Shown piece after piece: positions 13,714 to 17,196 of a stretch of DNA of 17,196 nucleotides. This stretch comes from Pseudomonadota bacterium (GTDB taxonomy: Bacteria; Pseudomonadota; Gammaproteobacteria; Acidithiobacillales; Acidithiobacillaceae). The notes below the pieces were generated by a model, which had not been told where the DNA came from, ran no database searches, and was given only the letters and a program-made list of their open reading frames with translations. How positions within the stretch are numbered: position 1 is the first letter of the stretch; each line of letters opens with the position of its first letter. The stretch is taken from positions 1 to 17,196 of the forward strand of contig JAKAFG010000018.1 of NCBI GenBank assembly GCA_021818125.1, in the 5' to 3' direction. The translations under genes were made by a program, and so were the position numbers.

Positions 13714-16020
13714 ATGAGTTCTGCTGCCCGTAATGCGTCCCGAGGCTCCCGGCCTGCCCCTGCAAAGCCGGTTCAACTATCGCGCGCCAAACCATGGCGC
13801 CGCGAGGCGCTGCTGCTGGCGCTGATCGCGGTGGCGGCCTTTATGGCGATGTCCCTGCTCAGCTTTCACCCCGCCGATCCCAGTTGGTTTAATAGTGGTA
13901 AGGGTGGCCCGGTACACAATTGGGGCGGCGAAACCGGTGCCTATCTCGCTGATTTTCTGGTGCAGATTTTTGGCATGATCGCCTGGCTCCTCCCTGTGGC
14001 GCTGGGCGCGTGGGCCTGGCAGATGTGGCGGCGCTGGTTTCGTCAGCATCCGGGACGCTGGGCGGCGCCTCTGGGGGCTGTCGCCATCGCGCTGGGTCTG
14101 AGCAGCTTCCTCGCGCTGACTTGGCCAGCGGACTGGTGGCCCGTTGCCGGGGCCGGCGCGGGCGGCATTCTCGGTCAGGAAATCGGTGTCCTTACTCAAC
14201 CTTTCATTGGTGTGGGTGGTAGTGCGTTGCTATTTCTGGCGCTGTTTGTTCTCGGTGTGTTTCTGCTCACCGGCCTGGGACCGCGCGCCATGGCGGCACA
14301 TATCAGCGCCCTGCATTTTTCCTTGTCGCGACCACAGTGGCGCCTGCGCTGGCCTTTGCGACGGCGTGTACCAGCCCAAGCGGTGTCGGTTACGGCGCTT
14401 GGACCCGCAGTGCAAAAGCCATCCTCGGCAGTAGCACCGAGCTTCTTCTCCACCAAAAAGCGCGGAGCAGTGTCGGCTCGCGCTGCCGTTAAAAGTAGTC
14501 GACAGTTACCATTACCCGCACCCGTAGGGCCGCCGCGCGCTGATGGTCTTCCCGATCTTGCCTTGCTCGATCCGGCAGATGCGGAAGACCCCAGTTCCCA
14601 GTTGCAGCCCGAAGTGCTGGCACAGCAGTCGCGCATGCTGGAAGAAAAGCTGGCCGACTTCGGGGTGCAGGCAACCGTGGTAGCGGCCCATCCCGGACCA
14701 GTGATTACCCGTTTTGAAATAGAGCCGGCACCGGGGGTCAAAGTCAGCCAGATCGCCGGTCTCAGTAAAGACCTTTCGCGCGTGCTGGCGGCGCGGGTGC
14801 GTGTGGTAGAAGCCATTCCCGGTAAGGCCACCATGGGCATCGAGGTGCCGAACCTCAAGCGGCGCACGGTGCGTCTCTCCGAGGTGCTTTCCAGTCACAG
14901 TTTTACCCAGAGCAAAAGCCATCTAACGCTGGCACTGGGTCAGGATATCGGCGGTCAGCCGGTGTCAGCCGATCTGGCGAAGATGCCCCATCTGCTGGTG
15001 GCCGGAACCACCGGCGCCGGCAAGTCTGTGGGCGTCAATGCCATGATTCTCAGCATTCTCTTTAAGGCGACCGCTGACGACGTCCGCCTGATTATGGTGG
15101 ACCCCAAGATGTTGGAGTTGTCCATTTATGAGGGCATCCCCCATCTGCTGGCGCCGGTGGTAACGGATATGAAGGAGGCCGCGAACGCCTTGCGCTGGTG
15201 CGTGGCGGAGATGGAACGGCGCTATAAGCTCATGGCCTTTGCCGGAGTGCGCAACCTGGCCGGATATAATCAGAAAGTACGGGAAGCGGCGGCTTCGGGA
15301 CATCCCCTGCCGGGTCCGGATAAAGATATGGATGGCGAGTCCGTCGCGCTGAGCGTGCTGCCTGCTATCGTGGTGATCATTGATGAGTTCGCGGACCTGA
15401 TGATGGTGGTCGGTAAACAGGTGGAAACCTTGATTACCCGCTTGGCCCAGAAAGCGCGCGCTGCTGGTCTGCACCTCATTATGGCGACTCAGCGTCCTTC
15501 GGTGGATGTAATCACCGGCCTGATCAAGGCCAACGTCCCCACCCGCATTGCCTTTCAGGTTTCGTCGCGTATCGACTCGCGTACCATTCTTGATCAGATG
15601 GGGGCGGAGACCTTGCTGGGCCAGGGCGACATGCTCTATCTGCCGCCCGGCTCCGGTTATCCGTTGCGGGTGCATGGGGCCTTTGTCAGCGATGAGGAAG
15701 TTCATCGCGTGGTGGAGTCCCTGCGTCAGTTAGGCGCGCCACAATACGACGAGCGTATTTTGCAGGGCAATGAGAGTGGCGAGGGCGAGGGCGTGGACGG
15801 TGAAGGCGGAGAGGATGCCGATCCGCTCTATGATCAGGCGGTAGCCATCGTTACCAGCAGTCGCAAAGCGAGCATCTCCTACGTGCAGCGGCAACTCAAG
15901 GTGGGCTATAATCGGGCCGCCCGCATGATCGAAGAGATGGAGCGGGTTGGTGTGGTCGGTCCCTTGCAAAGTAACGGGAGCAGAGAAATCTATGCAGCAG
16001 CACCGCCCGGTCGGGACTGA
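13714..16020 (+). CDS. ftsK: DNA translocase FtsK
   Basis: FtsK sits at the division septum, pumps chromosomal DNA and activates XerCD recombination at dif. The 768-residue protein has four to five hydrophobic membrane segments in residues 32-187 (near 32-50, 81-103, 118-137 and 168-187, plus a weaker one near 143-160), a short variable linker (about 200-295), and the RecA-like motor. Walker A is GTTGAGKS at 431-438 and Walker B is IVVIIDE at 552-558; [16 protein letters not shown] and the [12 protein letters not shown] segment follow. The last 65 residues form the winged-helix gamma domain that reads KOPS sites ([21 protein letters not shown] begins it). The length is close to SpoIIIE (about 790) rather than E. 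coli FtsK (1329), because the linker is short. No other start is possible upstream since TAG (13702-13704) is in frame; no Shine-Dalgarno sequence precedes ATG 13714. lolA follows and may overlap its end. Confidence 0.97.
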   Translation: MSSAARNASRGSRPAPAKPVQLSRAKPWRREALLLALIAVAAFMAMSLLSFHPADPSWFNSGKGGPVHNWGGETGAYLADFLVQIFGMIAWLLPVALGAWAWQMWRRWFRQHPGRWAAPLGAVAIALGLSSFLALTWPADWWPVAGAGAGGILGQEIGVLTQPFIGVGGSALLFLALFVLGVFLLTGLGPRAMAAHISALHFSLSRPQWRLRWPLRRRVPAQAVSVTALGPAVQKPSSAVAPSFFSTKKRGAVSARAAVKSSRQLPLPAPVGPPRADGLPDLALLDPADAEDPSSQLQPEVLAQQSRMLEEKLADFGVQATVVAAHPGPVITRFEIEPAPGVKVSQIAGLSKDLSRVLAARVRVVEAIPGKATMGIEVPNLKRRTVRLSEVLSSHSFTQSKSHLTLALGQDIGGQPVSADLAKMPHLLVAGTTGAGKSVGVNAMILSILFKATADDVRLIMVDPKMLELSIYEGIPHLLAPVVTDMKEAANALRWCVAEMERRYKLMAFAGVRNLAGYNQKVREAAASGHPLPGPDKDMDGESVALSVLPAIVVIIDEFADLMMVVGKQVETLITRLAQKARAAGLHLIMATQRPSVDVITGLIKANVPTRIAFQVSSRIDSRTILDQMGAETLLGQGDMLYLPPGSGYPLRVHGAFVSDEEVHRVVESLRQLGAPQYDERILQGNESGEGEGVDGEGGEDADPLYDQAVAIVTSSRKASISYVQRQLKVGYNRAARMIEEMERVGVVGPLQSNGSREIYAAAPPGRD

Positions 16021-16684
16021 CTATTTGCGCTTTATGCGCGGCCCATTACCGGCCTTACGTTTGGTTCGCTGGTTTTTGGTGCCGCTGCTGATTTTGGGCG
16101 GTATCCAGTACGCGGCCGCTGCCACGGGCCTAGCGATGTTGCAGGATTTTTTCCAGAAAACCCACACCATCACGGCCCAGTTCAGTCAGGAAGTAGCCAA
16201 CCATGACGGCCAGATCGTCAAGCGTACCAGTGGCATGCTGTGGATTTCCCGCCCCGGCAAATTCCGCTGGGACTATAGCGGCGACAACGGGCAAACCATT
16301 GTATCCAACGGTAAGAAGGTCTGGCTCTACGAACCCGCTCTGGAACAGGCCACGGTACAGCCTCTCGGCAAAGCCCTCGGATCGACCCCTGCGGCGCTGA
16401 TCGCTGGCAACGATGACCTCAGCCAGCGCTTCAAGATCACTGACCTGGGTCAAAAAGATGGTCTCCACTGGCTCCTGCTCCATCCCAAAACGGGTCAGGA
16501 TCAGGGCTTCACGGCTCTGCGCATGGGTTTTGATGCGCAGGGCGCGCTGCGTCAGATGCGCATGGAAGATGCGTTTCAGCAACAGACCGTCCTCCGCTTT
16601 GAGCATATTAAAATCAATCACCCCATTTCGGCGCAGGAGTTTCAATTCACTCCGCCAGCCGGTGTGGATGTTCTCTCGCAATAA
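15992..16684 (+). CDS. lolA: Outer-membrane lipoprotein carrier protein LolA
   Basis: LolA ferries lipoproteins across the periplasm from the LolCDE complex to LolB. The chain has a signal peptide with hydrophobic core [11 protein letters not shown] and an AAA cleavage region, then the LolA fold: a motif like [28 protein letters not shown], the segment [19 protein letters not shown], and a C-terminal FTPPAGVDV. ftsK-lolA linkage is common in proteobacteria, which supports the call. The start is uncertain. ATG 15992 lies inside ftsK (29-nt overlap) and has weak GGAG/AGAG sequences 6-11 nt upstream, but gives a 43-residue signal region with a long N-terminal part. ATG 16034 lies 13 nt after the ftsK stop, gives a normal 29-residue signal peptide, but has no ribosome site. 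I give the longer form; the mature protein is the same. Confidence 0.9.
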   Translation: MQQHRPVGTDYLRFMRGPLPALRLVRWFLVPLLILGGIQYAAAATGLAMLQDFFQKTHTITAQFSQEVANHDGQIVKRTSGMLWISRPGKFRWDYSGDNGQTIVSNGKKVWLYEPALEQATVQPLGKALGSTPAALIAGNDDLSQRFKITDLGQKDGLHWLLLHPKTGQDQGFTALRMGFDAQGALRQMRMEDAFQQQTVLRFEHIKINHPISAQEFQFTPPAGVDVLSQ

Positions 16685-16702
16685 TTTTTTCTGGAGTACT
16701 GC

Positions 16703-17196
16703 ATGTCGTCTTTGAAGACCCGCCTCGCCCTCGTTACCCTCGGCCTGTTAGTGGCTGCGCAATCCCATGCCGCAGGTTTTGCCGCGCCGACCTCCGTGGC
16801 GGGACTTTCGGAAGCCGGCGCCACGGTAGCCGATGGCGGACCCGTCAGCAGCTTTGCCGACAATCCTGCGGACATGGTCTTCTTCCCGGGTACTCGGGTG
16901 GGCCTGGATATTCTCGCGATGCGCCCTACTTACACAGTGGATAACAGCAATGTTACTTACGACGCCAGCAGCAATCTGCAGATTCTGCCCAATCTCTTTG
17001 TGACCCATCGTTTTAATGACCTTCCGCTGGCGGTCGGTCTCGGTATCACTTCGCCCTTCAGTATCAACAACACCTGGCCTGCCGGGACTTTTCCCACACA
17101 ATCCCTGCCGCTGAAAAATGACCTGCGGATCATCGATGTGAATCCGGGTGTTGCCTATTTGCTGCTGCCTAATCTGAGCGTTGGGGTGGGTCTGGA
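16703..17196 (+). CDS. FadL/OmpP1-family outer-membrane protein, C-terminus cut by window edge
   Basis: Only the first 164 residues are in the window; the family is usually 400-450 long. A signal peptide is visible: K5 and R7, hydrophobic core LALVTLGLLVAA, and SHA-A cleavage near residue 23. The mature start AGFAAPTSVAGLSEAGAT resembles the plug region of FadL/TodX proteins, followed by a degenerate NPA motif (DNPADMVFFPG, 54-64) in place of the usual NPA-x-hydrophobic sequence. Alternating strands such as LPLAVGLGITSPF are typical of the barrel. These proteins import long-chain fatty acids or aromatic and other hydrophobic compounds; the substrate cannot be told here. ATG 16703 has TGGAG 6 nt upstream. 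The gene is 18 nt after lolA and possibly in the same transcript. Confidence 0.82.
   Translation, partial: MSSLKTRLALVTLGLLVAAQSHAAGFAAPTSVAGLSEAGATVADGGPVSSFADNPADMVFFPGTRVGLDILAMRPTYTVDNSNVTYDASSNLQILPNLFVTHRFNDLPLAVGLGITSPFSINNTWPAGTFPTQSLPLKNDLRIIDVNPGVAYLLLPNLSVGVGL

Overview
The window looks like chromosomal sequence from a moderately high-GC Gram-negative proteobacterium. It encodes an outer-membrane biogenesis protein (LolA), a FadL/OmpP1-type outer-membrane protein, the non-mevalonate isoprenoid enzymes IspD and IspF, and SerB and Mfd of E. coli-like architecture. The mix of glutathione-dependent peroxide defence and MerR-type metal sensing would suit an acidophile such as Acidithiobacillus. 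That genus assignment is an inference; no rRNA or other marker in the window proves it.

Left block, minus strand (1-6384): transcription runs mfd -> serB -> hybrid peroxiredoxin/glutaredoxin -> glutathione reductase, the last cut by the window edge. mfd and serB are 2 nt apart and probably co-transcribed. The peroxidase and gor form a functional pair: the peroxidase uses glutathione and Gor regenerates it. A plausible promoter with a perfect inverted repeat in its spacer precedes the peroxidase gene, so this pair may be regulated separately from mfd-serB.

Centre (6385-8767): a 360-nt gene-free stretch with two clean inverted repeats is followed by two more A/T-rich genes. The first encodes a membrane-anchored ClpB-D2-like AAA+ ATPase. 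The second encodes an unrecognised bitopic protein with a Pro-rich periplasmic linker and exactly two cysteines. They lie 7 nt apart and run directly into ispD. This is the least explained part of the window and the best candidate for an undescribed system.

Plus-strand housekeeping run (8778-11056): ispD, ispF and truD are packed with a 4-nt gap and an 8-nt overlap. IspD and IspF catalyse the cytidylylation and cyclisation steps of the MEP pathway; TruD makes tRNA pseudouridine 13. A metal module follows (11131-11880): a MerR-family regulator with a CueR/ZntR-like metal loop but Met at the usual selectivity position, then a CopZ/MerP-like heavy-metal chaperone.

Right block: trxB and an Smr-domain protein form a minus-strand pair (11900-13453), divergent from ftsK (13714-16020). 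The ftsK promoter predicts a leaderless mRNA. ftsK overlaps or abuts lolA, which is followed by the 5' part of a FadL/OmpP1-family gene that leaves the window. No rRNA, tRNA, CRISPR array, insertion sequence or convincing intrinsic terminator was found.
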